Shown here in pieces: positions 39,001 through 47,559 of a DNA stretch of 64,000 bases; the stretch's first letter is position 1, and the number at the start of each line of letters is the position of its first letter. Both the position numbers and the translations under genes were made by a program. Under the pieces are notes generated by a model, which saw only the letters and a list, made by a program, of their open reading frames with translations, ran no database searches and had not been told where the DNA came from. Source of the DNA: Salvelinus alpinus (taxonomy: Eukaryota; Chordata; Actinopteri; Salmoniformes; Salmonidae); NCBI RefSeq assembly GCF_045679555.1, contig NC_092092.1, positions 14,005,190-14,069,189 of the forward strand, in the 5' to 3' direction.

Positions 39001-42000
39001 GGCAGAGAAGGGGTGAGCACAGAGTGGACTATCATTTAAAACTGCTCTAGTGTAAGGGTGCAAGGGTGCTTGGGTACTGTGGGATTTATTCTGTTGAGTA
39101 GTATGGAGGTTTATGGCAGTACATTGTAAATGTATGTGTTCCAGACTAGAGAGAGTGTTCTAGACGAGGGAGAGTGTTCCAGGGTGGAGAGGGAGAGTGT
39201 TCCAGACTAGAGAGAGTGTTCCAGGGTGGAGAGGGAGAGTGTTCCAGGGTGGAGAGGGAGAGTGTTCCAGGGTGGAGAGGGAGAGTGTTCCAGACTAGAG
39301 AGAGTGTTCCAGGGTGGAGAGGGAGAGTGTTCCAGGGTGGAGAGGGAGAGTGTTCCAGGGTGGAGAGGGAGAGTGTTCCAGGGTAGAGAGGGATAGTGAT
39401 CCAGGGTGGAGAGGGAGAGTGTTCCAGGGCGGAGAGAGAGAGTGTTCCAGGGTAGAGAGAGAGAGTGTTCCAGGGTAGAAGGAGAGAGTGTTCCAGGGTA
39501 GAGAGGGAGAGAGTGTTCCAGGGTAGAGAGGGAGAGTGTTCCAGGGTAGAGAGGGAGAGTGTTCCAGGGTAGAGAGGGAGAGTGTTCCAGGGTAGAGAGA
39601 GAGAGAGTGTTCCAGGGTAGAGAGAGAGAGTGTTCCAGGGTGGAGGGGGAGAGTGTTCCAGGGTAGAGAGAGAGAGTGTTCCAGGGCGGAGAGAGAGAGT
39701 GTTCCAGGGCGGAGAGAGAGAGTGTTCCAGGGCGGAGGGGGAGAGTGTTCCAGGGTAGAGAGAGAGAGTGTTCCAGGGCGGAGAGAGAGAGTGTTCCAGG
39801 GCGGAGAGAGAGTGTGTTCCAGGGCGGAGAGAGAGAGTGTTCCAGGGCGGAGAGAGAGAGTGTTCCAGGGTAGAGAGAGAGAGAGTGTTCCAGGGTGGAG
39901 AGAGAGAGTGTTCCAGGGTAGAGAGAGAGTGTTCCAGGGCGGAGAGAGAGAGTGTTCCAGGGCGGAGAGAGAGAGTGTTCCAGAGCGGAGAGGGAGAGTG
40001 TTCCAGGGCGGAGAGAGAGAGTGTTCCAGGGCGGAGAGAGAGAGTGTTCCAGGGTAGAGAGGGAGAGTGTTCCAGGGCGGAGAGAGATAGTGTTCCAGGG
40101 CGGAGAGAGAGAGTGTTCCAGGGCGGAGAGAGAGAGTGTTCCAGGGCAGAGAGAGAGAGTGTTCCAGGGCGGAGAGGGAGAGTGTTCCAGGGCGGAGAGA
40201 GAGAGTGTTCCAGGGTGGAGAGGGAGAGTGTTCCAGGGTGGAGAGGGATAGTGTTCCAGGGCGGAGAGAGAGAGAGTGTTCCAGGGCGGAGAGAGAGAGA
40301 GTGTTCCAGGGTGGAGAGAGAGAGTGTTCCAGGGTAGAGAGAGAGAGTGTTCCAGGGTAGAGAGAGAGAGTGTTCCAGGGCGGAGAGAGAGAGTGTTCCA
40401 GGGTGGAGAGAGAGAGTGTTCCAGGGCGGAGAGAGAGAGTGTTCCAGGGCGGAGAGAGAGAGTGTTCCAGGGCGGAGAGAGAGAGTGTTCCAGGGCGGAG
40501 AGAGAGAGTGTTCCAGGGCGGAGAGAGAGAGTGTTCCAGGGTGGAGAGAGAGAGTGTTCCAGGGTAGAGAGAGAGAGTGTTCCAGGGTGGAGAGGGAGAG
40601 TGTTCCAGGGTGGAGAGGGAGAGTGTTCCAGGGTGGAGAGGGAGAGTGTTCCAGGGCGGAGAGAGAGAGTGTTCCAGGGTGGAGAGGGAGAGAGTGTTCC
40701 AGGGCGGAGGGAGAGAGTGTTCCAGGGCGGAGAGAGAGAGTGTTCCAGGGCGGAGAGAGAGAGTGTTCCAGGGCGGAGAGAGAGAGTGTTCCAGGGCGGA
40801 GAGAGAGAGTGTTCCAGGGCGGAGAGAGAGAGTGTTCCAGGGCGGAGAGAGAGAGTGTTCCAGGGTGGAGAGAGAGAGTGTTCCAGGGCGGAGAGAGAGA
40901 GTGTTCCAGGGTGGAGAGAGAGAGTGTTCCAGGGTAGAGAGAGAGAGTGTTCCAGGGTAGAGAGAGAGAGTGTTCCAGGGCGGAGAGAGAGAGTGTTCCA
41001 GGGTGGAGAGGGATAGTGTTCCAGGGCGGAGAGAGATAGTGTTCCAGGGCGGAGAGAGAGAGAGTGTTCCAGGGTAGAGAGAGAGAGTGTTCCAGGGTAG
41101 AGAGAGAGAGTGTTCCAGGGTAGAGAGAGAGAGTGTTCCAGGGCGGAGAGAGAGAGTGTTCCAGGGCGGAGAGAGAGAGTGTTCCAGGGCGGAGAGAGAG
41201 AGTGTTCCAGGGCGGAGAGAGAGAGTGTTCCAGGGCGGAGAGAGAGAGTGTTCCAGGGCGGAGAGAGAGAGTGTTCCAGGGCGGAGAGAGAGAGTGTTCC
41301 AGGGCGGAGAGAGAGAGTGTTCCAGGGCGGAGAGAGAGAGTGTTCCAGGGCGGAGAGAGAGAGTGTTCCAGGGCGGAGAGAGAGAGTGTTCCAGGGTGGA
41401 GAGAGAGTGTTCCAGGGTAGAGAGAGAGAGTGTTCCAGGGCGGAGAGAGAGAGTGTTCCAGGGTGGAGAGGGATAGTGTTCCAGGGCGGAGAGAGATAGT
41501 GTTCCAGGGCGGAGAGAGAGAGAGTGTTCCAGGGTAGAGAGAGAGAGTGTTCCAGGGTAGAGAGAGAGAGTGTTCCAGGGTAGAGAGAGAGAGTGTTCCA
41601 GGGCGGAGAGAGAGAGTGTTCCAGGGCGGAGAGAGAGAGTGTTCCAGGGCGGAGAGAGAGAGTGTTCCAGGGCGGAGAGAGAGAGTGTTCCAGGGTAGAG
41701 AGAGAGAGTGTTCCAGGGTAGAGAGAGAGAGTGTTCCAGGGTAGAGAGAGAGAGTGTTCCAGGGTAGAGAGAGAGAGTGTTCCAGGGTAGAGAGGGAGAG
41801 TGTTCCAGGGTGGAGAGGGAGAGTGTTCCAGGGTGGAGAGAGAGAGTGTTCCAGGGTAGAGAGGGAGAGTGTTCCAGGGCGGAGAGAGAGAGAGTGTTCC
41901 AGGGTAGAGAGGGAGAGTGTTCCAGGGTGGAGAGGGATAGTGTTCCAGGGTGGAGAGAGAGAGTGTTCCAGGGTAGAGAGGGAGAGAGTGTTCCAGGGCG

Positions 42001-42971
42001 GAGAGAGAGAGTGTTCCAGGGCGGAGAGAGAGAGTGTTCCAGGGCGGAGAGGGAGAGTGTTCCAGAGCAGAAAGACCCACAGTAGCTACTGTAATTGAGT
42101 CTTGGCAGTACAAAAGAGACTGAAGATTGCATATATATTGGAACCCAAAATGAATTATTTCATACTGCTTGAGCGTGTGTAAAGCATTTGTTCCTATACA
42201 TTCATGTACATTTTAGTATAGCAAAATTCCCAGGCTTTCCTTGAAATCCTGGTTGGGTGATTCCAGATGTCCTGCTTATAGTATTCCCTCTTGATTCTGG
42301 GATTCTTCTAAACAGGAATTCTGGAAAACCTGGACATTTTTTTGAAAAGTTTTCGGAGGTTTTGCAACGTTTATAAATTCACCTGTTCTGTGTCCGGTGC
42401 TGTATCTGCCTCCGAACACGCTGTGTCCTGCAGGCATGGAGAAAGGTGCTCCCGTACTTGTCCTGAATACCTGACTCTTGATGAGCGGATGGGGGAACAG
42501 AGAGGTGGTCACGTACCAGTCGTCATTCACCATGCATACTGGAATCCCATTTAGACCTATCGAAGAAAAAGAAAGGCGGAGACTGTGTCACAAATGGCAC
42601 CCTATTCCCTATTAACCCTGGTCAGAAGAAGTGCACTACGTAGGGAATAGGGTGCCTTGGTCCAATGCGGTCTCTCACCTTGCATGTGTGTGACTCTGTG
42701 TGGGTGAGGGTTGTGTCTCTCACCTTGGATGTGTGTGACTGTGTGGGTGAGGGTTGTGTCTCTCACCTTGCATGTGTGTGACTCTGTGTGGGTGAGGGTT
42801 GTGTCTGGAGAAGAAGGAGTGGTGACTCAACGCTCCAAAGCGTGGACTGCCCCTAGTGGCCGCGTTGGAAACGTCAGCCGTGCGCGGGATAACGTGATCG
42901 TCATGATGACCCGTGTTCCTGTCAGATAGTTTCTTTTCACCACAGGGATCTGGACTGTTAAAGACCGACAT
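25114..42971 (-). CDS. tbata: Tbata / Spatial protein, eight coding exons
   Basis: The minus-strand exons are 42767-42977 (ATG at 42971), 42383-42556, 33199-33278, 32878-33039, 28784-28865, 28130-28295, 27958-28001 and 25114-25229 (stop at 25114-25116). Each join is AG/GT and in phase; the coding total is 1029 nt, 342 residues, close to the roughly 350 of the human protein as I recall it. Diagnostic segments match TBATA in order: [93 protein letters not shown] and [17 protein letters not shown]. Tbata is a poorly characterised protein reported from thymus, brain and testis; in mouse it has been linked to thymic epithelial cell growth. No signal peptide or membrane segment is seen. The 6th exon's 3' end is the weakest call: a shorter end at 28213 breaks phase unless another small exon exists. 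The introns are packed with tandem repeats. Confidence 0.9.
25285..25492. repeat. 21-bp tandem array
   Basis: About nine copies of ccatgaccaaccatgatcta plus one base, in the last tbata intron close to the acceptor of the final exon. Confidence 0.95.
25602..25668. repeat. (GT)n microsatellite
   Basis: About 33 uninterrupted GT dinucleotides in the last tbata intron. Confidence 0.99.
25709..27915. repeat. 29-bp tandem array, 2.2 kb
   Basis: About 76 copies of a 29-bp unit with core ataacccccatagtagtcc, very homogeneous. Variants are mainly gtggtcc, gtcatg, cctccat and ataatag. It fills the last tbata intron and ends about 40 bases from exon 7. Confidence 0.98.
27958..28001 (-). CDS. tbata: tbata coding exon 7
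   Basis: A 44-nt exon between the acceptor tttgctttcgcag and the donor CCAG/gtaatg. It reads [14 protein letters not shown], matching the human SPFTKSEKPEYIGE across the next junction. Confidence 0.85.
28039..28100. repeat. 12-bp repeat (aacctggtaaac)
   Basis: About five copies of a 12-bp word lie between tbata exons 6 and 7, just downstream (in gene sense) of the preferred exon-6 donor. Confidence 0.9.
28130..28295 (-). CDS. tbata: tbata coding exon 6 (3' end uncertain)
   Basis: The acceptor ctccctag precedes [18 protein letters not shown]. The first donor met is GAG/gtaccc at 28213, but that leaves phase 0 while the next exon needs phase 2. Reading on, the frame stays open to CCAG/gttggt at 28130, which restores phase; the added residues do not resemble the human protein. 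The alternative is a small unseen exon between. The acceptor is present in four tandem copies (28296-28508). Confidence 0.75.
28296..28508 (-). repeat. 57-bp repeat that multiplies the tbata exon 6 acceptor
   Basis: On the minus strand each 57-bp copy contains a splice acceptor (gactccctag) plus the first ~28 bases of exon 6 (from agaaggacatggtgatggg onward). Acceptor AGs lie at 28296-28297, 28353-28354, 28410-28411 and 28467-28468. Only the copy nearest the exon leads into an open frame; the others run into an in-frame TGA soon after ATTCAG. Confidence 0.92.
28519..28618. repeat. CT-rich microsatellite
   Basis: A long tctctctcgctctctc-type pyrimidine run in the intron between tbata exons 5 and 6. 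Confidence 0.97.
28657..28738 (+). mobile_element. Salmonid-type retroelement 3' tail
   Basis: The words ggctgggttccaac, actttgtgatatctgctgat and ttataaatacatttgattga match the common 3' tail of a fish retroelement. Only the tail is present. It ends about 50 bases from tbata exon 5. Confidence 0.6.
28784..28865 (-). CDS. tbata: tbata coding exon 5
   Basis: The acceptor is cctctcttgacag, embedded in a long pyrimidine tract on this strand, and the donor is AGGG/gtaaaa. It reads [20 protein letters not shown], then LLLAGQRG, matching the human helix LVLELLCRILETDLLSAIQFW. It ends in phase 1. Confidence 0.92.
28869..29046. repeat. Purine-rich tract (gaggagaggaaagg)
   Basis: About 175 bases of nearly pure purine on the plus strand. 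On the transcribed sense of tbata this is a long polypyrimidine tract running right up to the acceptor of exon 5. Confidence 0.95.
29101..29940. repeat. 60-bp tandem array
   Basis: Fourteen copies of a 60-bp unit (core tatacctggttctaacatgc, then agcctttgtcctgatc). Variants alternate between cagtcagaag, cagtctgcag and cagccagaag. The 20-codon unit gives an open frame on the minus strand that I reject as coding. Confidence 0.97.
29941..30469. other. Intron 4 spacer, old transposon piece likely
   Basis: No exon is seen here. The part at about 29960-30110 (gatctgattgtgatcagatc, cacctccggaggtattcagg, acaagtgtaaacggatctgg) looks like a fragment of a fish interspersed repeat, but I cannot name it. 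Confidence 0.4.
30470..32355. repeat. 41-bp tandem array, 1.9 kb
   Basis: About 46 copies of a 41-bp unit with core cacagacagtctattctgat, then gaatataatcacgtaatcta. Variants (gattaat, gatgaat, tactgaat; cacgtaa, caggtaa) recur in the same order at about 30900 and 31500, so a multi-unit block of ~600 bp has been duplicated. It lies in the intron between tbata exons 4 and 5. Confidence 0.97.
32512..32752. repeat. 36-39-bp repeat, six copies
   Basis: Copies contain ttccctttagagggagaatg plus ggaaacatttcccc with small length changes. They lie about 130 bases from tbata exon 4. Confidence 0.93.
32762..32822. repeat. AAT/GTA trinucleotide-rich microsatellite
   Basis: Mixed ataata and agtagt runs beside tbata exon 4. 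Confidence 0.9.
32878..33039 (-). CDS. tbata: tbata coding exon 4
   Basis: The acceptor is ttactatacag, only about 10 bases from a (CA)n run, and the donor is ATG/gtactg. Its 54 codons start [20 protein letters not shown] and continue with GRIIPPSS. The key segment is [10 protein letters not shown] (human YSAETGRLIP). A His/Pro/Gln-rich stretch follows, ending in QELM. Confidence 0.92.
33049..33083. repeat. (CA)n microsatellite
   Basis: About 17 CA repeats, some ten bases from the acceptor of tbata exon 4. Confidence 0.98.
33199..33278 (-). CDS. tbata: tbata coding exon 3
   Basis: The acceptor is gcgttaaag and the donor is GAT/gtaagt. It reads [19 protein letters not shown], matching the human LSSEAWKKELKELASRV, and is probably helical. 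It follows a 9.1-kb intron that holds the LINE and the 23-bp array. Confidence 0.92.
33279..34079. other. tbata intron 3 sequence, nothing recognised
   Basis: AT-rich unique DNA. A weak open frame at 33309-33578 has no family resemblance I can see. Confidence 0.4.
34080..34402. repeat. 40-bp tandem array
   Basis: Eight nearly identical copies of a 40-bp unit with core ggtagctaactagctagtct, then ccctcagcataagggttggt. It lies in tbata intron 2, just upstream of the LINE insertion. Confidence 0.97.
34485..34860 (+). pseudogene. LINE endonuclease fragment
   Basis: The frame shows hallmarks of an APE-type LINE endonuclease C-terminal half: [27 protein letters not shown] and [13 protein letters not shown] (the terminal SDH histidine motif). 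The N-terminal third with the first catalytic residues is absent. Beyond about 34860 the frame degenerates into Pro/Leu/Ser-rich translation. It is a dead copy of a nicking enzyme used for target-primed reverse transcription. Confidence 0.85.
36106..36812. repeat. Irregular ~31-45-bp repeat grown inside the LINE RT
   Basis: More than fifteen copies of cacatactatcactactggt plus gtccccccagagcc, with C-run length variation and some units replaced by cctgtaatatcactactgg. The parent sequence is the RT codons around ITTGVPQ. After the LTR-like insertion the array resumes for about two copies (37205-37277) before normal RT sequence continues. Confidence 0.93.
36814..37204. mobile_element. 391-bp LTR-like element with cagag target duplication
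   Basis: It begins TGTAACGGC and ends GTCAGGACGTGACA, flanked by cagag on each side (36809-36813 and 37205-37209). The TG...CA ends and the 5-bp duplication fit a solo LTR. The inner part contains the common salmonid words gattctcaatcagggacaac and gattgagaaccatattaggc. Its reverse complement starts TGTCACG, like the element at 3665-4149. It inserted after the surrounding minisatellite had already expanded. Confidence 0.75.
37919..38087 (+). mobile_element. Retroposed fragment with 11-bp target-site duplication
   Basis: The 169-bp insert starts tttctttctttctattgtg and ends with ctggttaaataaaggtgaaa plus an A/T-rich tail. It is flanked by perfect copies of taacttcaggc (37908-37918 and 38088-38098). 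The tail is the same as that of the insert at 56600-56701. This is the signature of LINE-driven retroposition, here into an older LINE. Confidence 0.88.
38114..38738. repeat. 89-bp tandem array grown inside the LINE C-terminus
   Basis: Seven nearly identical 89-bp copies (core ctctggtctcttggccctcc, then aggagggaggctcccgctca). The single-copy LINE sequence resumes afterwards ([11 protein letters not shown] in translation). The unit is not a multiple of three, so all three frames are open. Confidence 0.96.
39137..42068. repeat. 23-bp tandem array, 2.9 kb
   Basis: About 127 copies of a 23-bp unit with core gtgttccagggcggagagag plus aga. Variants are gggtggag, gggtagag and gggagag. Some units are 21 or 25 bp through gain or loss of GA. 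Stop triplets are absent in all frames on both strands, which produces spurious open frames up to 968 codons. It lies in tbata intron 2. Confidence 0.98.
42069..42382. other. tbata intron 2 start, nothing recognised
   Basis: Unique DNA directly downstream (gene sense) of exon 2. No repeat family is recognised. Confidence 0.4.
42383..42556 (-). CDS. tbata: tbata coding exon 2
   Basis: The acceptor is ttcttcgatag and the donor is CAG/gtgaat. In phase 1 it reads [16 protein letters not shown], then [11 protein letters not shown] and a Gly/Ser/Thr-rich end. The start matches the human segment DLTGKPVCVV. Confidence 0.88.
42590..42665. mobile_element. Palindromic salmonid MITE-like element
   Basis: Inverted arms caaatggcaccctattccct and agggaatagggtgccttgg flank a short centre, within tbata intron 1. 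The same palindrome is at 50373-50485. Confidence 0.75.
42679..42810 (-). repeat. 43/45-bp repeat that multiplies the tbata exon 1 donor
   Basis: Three copies of a segment containing the last ~37 bases of the exon plus its donor (CACATGCAAG/gtgagag). Possible exon ends are at 42767, 42724 and 42679. The middle copy is 2 bases shorter and reads catccaag. Only the first donor is in phase with exon 2. Confidence 0.92.
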
Positions 42972-42977
42972 GATGAT
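42767..42977 (-). CDS. tbata: tbata exon with start codon
   Basis: The acceptor tttctctcacag precedes the exon and the ATG follows six bases later (42971), so there should be at least one upstream non-coding exon. It encodes a fish-type N-terminus, then the most conserved stretch of the family ([21 protein letters not shown]). It ends ATGCAAG/gtgaga in phase 1. The donor and the exon end are copied twice more downstream (see 42679-42810). Confidence 0.9.
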
Positions 42978-43019
42978 CTGTGAGAGAAATATCACAGGGT
43001 TTATTGTGGATATGAAGGG

Positions 43020-43140
43020 TTGATATGGCTCTCCGTTTAGTCGAGCGTGGTGCTCGCACATGGCAGGATTGTGGGTTCGATTCCCGGGTTCACCTGCTTT
43101 GGACCAAAGCCATTGCTAAATGGTACTATTAGAGACAGAT
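43020..43140 (+). mobile_element. tRNA-derived SINE fragment
   Basis: tRNA-like text with a B box (gtgggttcgattcccgg) after gagcgtggtgctcgcacatg, as in the head of common teleost SINEs. It is 5' of the tbata start exon. Confidence 0.6.
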
Positions 43141-43576
43141 CAATTACCATTGAAAGGTAACATTTAAATCCCAAACTATACCAAGCCTTGTTGTGCACAC
43201 ACTGTATATAAATAATATCATGTTGTCATGGAAACTTGAGAAGTCACGTGGACTTCGTAACAGTCTTGTGCAGGCAGATTTAGTGCTGATGTATTTTTTT
43301 AAAATGTTTTTTTATTAAAAACTCTTTTAATAAATAAAATGTAAACTTATCCTACCTCAGAATGTCCACATTAGCCTCTCCTCAGTCTTCAGACTCTGAC
43401 TTAGTGTCCAATGTTTCCCACGTTGCTAGGAGACTCAGCTCTCAACGTGAAAAAGAAAAGCATCCGGTTAACAATGGGGACTGTAACTTCCACCCTGGGC
43501 ATTAATCCCTGAGGAAATCCCTGTATAATCTGAAGCCGTCAACAGAGGCCACGTTCCAAATGGCACGCCATTACCT
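43141..43576. other. 5' flank of tbata coding region, nothing recognised
   Basis: Unique AT-rich DNA. A non-coding first exon of tbata could lie here or further up, but I cannot identify it. I see no CpG-rich promoter. Confidence 0.35.
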
Positions 43577-44036
43577 ACACCGAGTGGACAAAACATTAAG
43601 AACACCTGCTCTTTCCATCACACAGACTGACCAGGTGAATCCAGGTGAAAGATATGATCCCTTATTGATGTTACTTGTTAAATCCACTTCAATCAGTGTA
43701 GATGAAAGGGGAGGAGACGGGTTAAAGAGGGATTTATAAGCCTTGAGACAATTGAAACGTGTATTGTGTATGTGTGTCATTCAGAGGGTGAATGGACAAG
43801 ACAACATATTGAAGTGCCTTCGAACGGGGTTTGGTAGTAGGATCCAGACACATCGGTTTGAGTCAAGAACTGCAAAGCTGCTGGGTTTTTCACCATCAAC
43901 CGTTTCCTGTGTGTATCAGGAATGGTCCACCACCCTAAGGACATTCAGCCAACTGGACACAACTGTGGGAAGTACTGCCCCTAACGATTGAGACTGTACC
44001 GAGGGCAAAAGGGGGTCAACTCAATATTAGGAAGGT
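43577..44036 (+). mobile_element. DNA-transposon remnant (mariner/Tc1-type), right end missing
   Basis: The left end reads ctacaccgagtggacaaaac and attaagaacacctgctcttt. The middle encodes a short degenerate transposase-like frame (LLGFSPSTVSCVYQEWSTT, helix-turn-helix-like). The text runs to tcaactcaatattaggaagg and stops before the right inverted repeat. The 36-bp array begins within 40 bases. The family is recognised by its end sequence, which is common in salmonids. Confidence 0.75.
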
Positions 44037-44066
44037 GTTCTTTAAGCTGGACATCAAGAGAAAGAT

Positions 44067-46848
44067 GAAAGACAATACAGTGTATCCTGGATAGGTCCCA
44101 CTCTGAGACAATACAGTGTATCCTGGATAGGTCCCACTGTAAGACATTACAGTGTATCCTGGATAGGACCCACTCTAAGACATTACAGTGTATCCTGGAT
44201 AGGACCCACTCTAAGACATTACAGTGTATCCTGGATAGGACCCACTCTAAGACATTACAGTGTATCCTGGATAGGACCCACTCTAAGACATTACAGTGTA
44301 TCCTGGATAGGACCCACTCTAAGACATTACAGTGTATCCTGGATAGGACCCACTCTAAGACATTACAGTGTATCCTGAATAGGACCCACTCTAAGACATT
44401 ACAGTGTATCCTGGATAGGACCCACTCTAAGACATTACAGTGTATCCTGGATAGGACCCACTCTAAGACATTACAGTGTATCCTGGATAGGACCCACTCT
44501 AAGACATTACAGTGTATCCTGGATAGGACCCACTCTAAGACATTGTTCGAGTCTATCCTGGATAGGACCCACTCTAAGACATTGTTAGAGTCTATCCTGG
44601 ATAGGACCCACTCTAAGACATTGTTCGAGTCTATCCTGGATAGGACCCACTCTAAGACATTGTTAGAGTCTATCCTGGATAGGACCCACTCTAAGACATT
44701 GTTAGAGTCTATCCTGGATAGGACCCACTCTAAGACATTACAGTGTATCCTGGATAGGACCCACTCTAAGACATTACAGTGTATCCTGGATAGGTCCCAC
44801 TCTAAGACATTACAGTGTATCCTGGATAGGACCCACTCTAAGACATTACAGTGTATCCTGGATAGGACCCACTCTAAGACATTACAGTGTATCCTGGATA
44901 GGACCCACTCTAAGACATTACAGTGTATCCTGGATAGGTCCCACTCTAAGACATTACAGTGTATCCTGGATAGGACCCACTCTAAGACATTACAGTGTAT
45001 CCTGGATAGGACCCACTCTAAGACATTGTTCGAGTCTATCCTGGATAGGACCCACTCTAAGACATTGTTAGAGTCTATCCTGGATAGGACCCACTCTAAG
45101 ACATTGTTAGAGTCTATCCTGGATAGGACCCACTCTAAGACATTGTTAGAGTCTATCCTGGATAGGACCCACTCTAAGACATTACAGTGTATGCTGGATA
45201 GGTCCCACTCTAAGACATTACAGTGTATCCTGGATAGGTCCCACTCTAAGACATTACAGTGTATCCTGGATAGGACCCACTCTAAGACATTGTTTGAGTC
45301 TATCCTGGATAGGACCCACTCTAAGACATTGTTAGAGTCTATCCTGGATAGGACCCACTCTAAGACATTGTTAGAGTCTATCCTGGATAGGACCCACTCT
45401 AAGACATTACAGTGTATCCTGGATAGGACCCACTCTAAGACATTACAGTGTATCCTGGATAGGACCCACTCTAAGACATTACAGTGTATCCTGGATAGGA
45501 CCCACTCTAAGACATTGTTCGAGTCTATCCTGGATAGGACCCACTCTAAGACATTGTTAGAGTCTATCCTGGATAGGACCCACTCTAAGACATTGTTCGA
45601 GTCTATCCTGGATAGGACCCACTCTAAGACATTGTTAGAGTCTATCCTGGATAGGACCCACTCTAAGACATTACAGTGTATCCTGGATAGGACCCACTCT
45701 AAGACATTACAGTGTATCCTGGATAGGTCCCACTCTAAGACATTACAGTGTATCCTGGATAGGACCCACTCTAAGACATTACAGTGTATCCTGGATAGGA
45801 CCCACTCTAAGACATTACAGTGTATCCTGGATAGGACCCACTCTAAGACATTACAGTGTATCCTGGATAGGTCCCACTCTAAGACATTGTTAGAGTCTAT
45901 CCTGGATAGGACCCACTCTAAGACATGACAGTGTATCCTGGATAGGACCCACTCTAAGACATTACAGTGTATCCTGGATAGGACCCACTCTAAGACATTA
46001 CAGTGTATTCTGGATAGGACCCACTCTAAGACATTGTTAGAGTCTATCCTGGATAGGACCCACTCTAAGACATTACAGTGTATCCTGGATAGGACCCACT
46101 CTAAGACATTACAGTGTATCCTGGATAGGACCCACTCTAAGACATTACAGTGTATCCTGGATAGGACCCACTCTAAGACATTACAGTGTATCCTGGATAG
46201 GACCCACTCTAAGACATTACAGTGTATCCTGGATAGGACCCACTCTAAGACATTACAGTGTATCCTGGATAGGACCCACTCTAAGACATTACAGTGTATC
46301 CTGGATAGGACCCACTCTAAGACATTACAGTGTATCCTGGATAGGACCCACTCTAAGACATTACAGTGTATCCTGGATAGGACCCACTCTAAGACATTAC
46401 AGTGTATCCTGGATAGGACCCACTCTAAGACATTACAGTGTATCCTGGATAGGTCCCACTCTAAGACATTACAGTGTATCCTGGATAGAGACCCACTCTA
46501 AGACATTACAGTGTATCCTGGATAGGTCCCACTCTAAGACATTACAGTGTATCCTGGATAGGACCCACTCTAAGACATTGTTAGAGTCTATCCTGGATAG
46601 GACCCACTCTAAGACATTACAGTGTATCCTGGATAGGACCCACTCTAAGACATTACAGTGTATCCTGGATAGGTCCCACTCTAAGACATTACAGTGTATC
46701 CTGGATAGGACCCACTCTAAGACATTACAGTGTATCCTGGATAGGACCCACTCTAAGACATTACAGTGTATCCTGGATAGGACCCACTCTAAGACATTGT
46801 TAGAGTCTATCCTGGATAGGACCCACTCTAAGACATTACAGTGTTTCC
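44067..46848. repeat. 36/39-bp tandem array, 2.8 kb
   Basis: About 76 copies with core gtgtatcctggataggaccc, then actctaagacattaca. A second unit type replaces cattacagtg with cattgttagagtc and is 3 bp longer. Both lengths are multiples of three, so one frame stays open for 461 codons. No other coding evidence exists. Confidence 0.97.
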
Positions 46849-47244
46849 TGGGTTTCGAACGGCCCGAACGGTTTGGCTTACAAAGAACTGGTAGGACCAC
46901 TCTATGGAAAGATGTGACTCACCAACACGATGGTGTTCTTCGTTTTGCTCTACGACCCACAAGCGTCACGGAAATCGTCTGAAGTCGTTACAGCCGATCT
47001 CCCTACTTCTGTCTGTAATGTCCGAACAGTTTGGGCTACACACTCATATGACCCATCCATGGAGAGTTAAGTCTCTCGCGAACACGTACATGTTGGTTGT
47101 GTTGCTCTAGGACGCCCACAAGCCTCACAAGACTCATCTGAAGAGAGCCCGCTACCAACATTTTTTATGGAAATACAAAATGGAAGTAGTGGTTCCATTT
47201 GTGTGGTTGTTCCACTGGATATCATAAGGTGAATGCACCAATTT
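46849..47244. repeat. Unclassified repeat with a diverged internal duplication
   Basis: The stretch 46898-46984 (ttgctctacgacccacaagc, gtctgaag) resembles 47057-47142 (ttgctctaggacgcccacaa, atctgaag), an old duplication with about 160-bp spacing. No coding function is seen. Confidence 0.5.
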
Positions 47245-47305
47245 GTAAGTCGCTCTGGATAAGAGCGTCTGCTAAATGACTTAAATGTTCAATGTAAATG
47301 TAAGT
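47245..47305 (+). mobile_element. Teleost SINE 3' tail
   Basis: It contains gtaagtcgctctggataaga and gcgtctgctaaatgac, a tail widespread in teleost SINEs, ending in ATGTAAATGT-type simple repeats. Confidence 0.8.
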
Positions 47306-47559
47306 AGTTTAGTGCCCCCAAAAAATGGGCAAAACAATAAATCCTGGCCTTTCTTATATCTCTAAGATATAAACAAACGTCCTTTTGATTTATTTTTTGA
47401 CAATCTGTTTATCCATATTTGAATCTGTTATTCAGTGCATTTCTATTGGCTAATAGCAGTAAGGTCAAATTCAAATGAGGATTCAGGAGGTCATGAAAAT
47501 AGACCAGATGAAGCCGAGGTAGATGAAGGATCTGGGGGTGGACTCTGTAGGGTTTGGGG

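Noticed and set aside
39207..42113. Very long open frames (up to 968 codons) on both strands
   Set aside because: They arise from a 23-bp unit with no stop triplet in any frame. All six frames are open over long stretches, and composition is monotonous with no domain.
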